From the NCBI GenBank assembly GCA_910589415.1, contig OU342631.1, forward strand, positions 58,308,598 through 58,372,597: a DNA stretch of 64,000 nucleotides, given 5' to 3'. The position numbers were made by a program, and so were the translations under genes. Below, in pieces: positions 63,901 to 64,000 of this stretch; position 1 is the stretch's first letter, and every line of letters begins with the position of its first letter. Origin of the DNA: Malachius bipustulatus (Eukaryota; Arthropoda; Insecta; Coleoptera; Melyridae). The notes under the pieces are model-generated. The model was not told where the DNA came from. It did no database searches and saw only the letters and a program-made list of their open reading frames with translations.

Positions 63901-64000
63901 GTCTTCAAGCGCTAGATGAAGAATATTTAGGAGTCGATGCTCAGTTTGGAGGAATCGATCAGAGAAAGATTTTCACCTTTGCCGAGAAGTATTTACCACC
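63901..64000 (+). CDS. Cytoplasmic tyrosyl-tRNA synthetase, second coding exon (partial)
   Basis: After the acceptor ATCTAG, the exon completes codon 172 (Gly) and encodes [20 protein letters not shown] and [13 protein letters not shown], the conserved strand-loop of the catalytic domain (DAQFGG(V/I)DQRKIF) with residues of the tyrosine site. It runs off the window edge still open. Same strand and frame as the exon at 42403-42916. Confidence 0.96.

Noticed and set aside
1..64000. CRISPR arrays, operons or bacterial signals
   Set aside because: No regularly spaced repeats with unique spacers and no prokaryotic gene organisation; the window is clearly eukaryotic.

Overview
This window looks like nuclear DNA of an insect, or at least an arthropod. 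It is A+T-rich and intron-containing, and it is dominated by transposable elements of arthropod type: Ty3/gypsy LTR elements including a CsRn1/Kabuki-like one, jockey/CR1-like LINEs, a Penelope-like element, PIF/Harbinger and IS630/Tc1-mariner-like relics, tRNA-headed SINEs and many foldback MITEs. I cannot name the species. The only host gene I can support is cytoplasmic tyrosyl-tRNA synthetase. Its first coding exon is at 42403-42916 (+) and its second is at 63901-64000, running off the window. They are separated by a phase-1 intron of 20,984 bp filled with mobile elements.

Layout. 1-11.3 kb: noncoding DNA with foldback elements whose ends carry CAGGGTG-type termini, plus a 122-bp hairpin-ended element with 13-bp target duplications. 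11.3-18.7 kb: a CsRn1-like gypsy element (minus strand, intact pol, frameshifted gag) inserted inside an inverted-repeat element and itself hit by a GGACGTCC-rich MITE; next to it is a TTA-flanked MITE. 18.7-25.2 kb: a LINE broken into three pieces, one break caused by a 2.4-kb palindrome made of two head-to-head Penelope-like copies. 26.1-38.3 kb: a young Ty3/gypsy element (minus strand, one intact Gag-Pol ORF) whose leader was hit by a second copy of the hairpin-ended element, which was in turn hit by a very young LTR element encoding only Gag and protease. 38.3-42.4 kb: a SINE, a foldback inside it, a decayed multi-exon DDE transposase, and the 5' flank of the synthetase gene. 42.9-63.9 kb: the synthetase intron, holding a hAT-like MITE, a decayed Harbinger MYB-like partner gene, two Harbinger nuclease fragments, a LINE with ORF1 and ORF2 (+), a truncated LINE (-) ending in (ATT)n, and a run of four large foldbacks.

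How parts work together. Both LTR elements that split their polyprotein (CsRn1-like and Gag-Pro) carry the same -1 frameshift architecture: heptamer GGGAAAC in the correct frame, a 6-7 nt spacer and an 11-bp stem. The Gag-Pro element has tRNA-Lys-type primer binding, a polypurine tract and near-identical 1.68-kb LTRs but no reverse transcriptase or integrase, so it must borrow these in trans. The Penelope-like arms end in a small motif that folds like a type I hammerhead ribozyme. The large palindromes inside the synthetase intron would be transcribed with the host pre-mRNA and could form long hairpin RNA.
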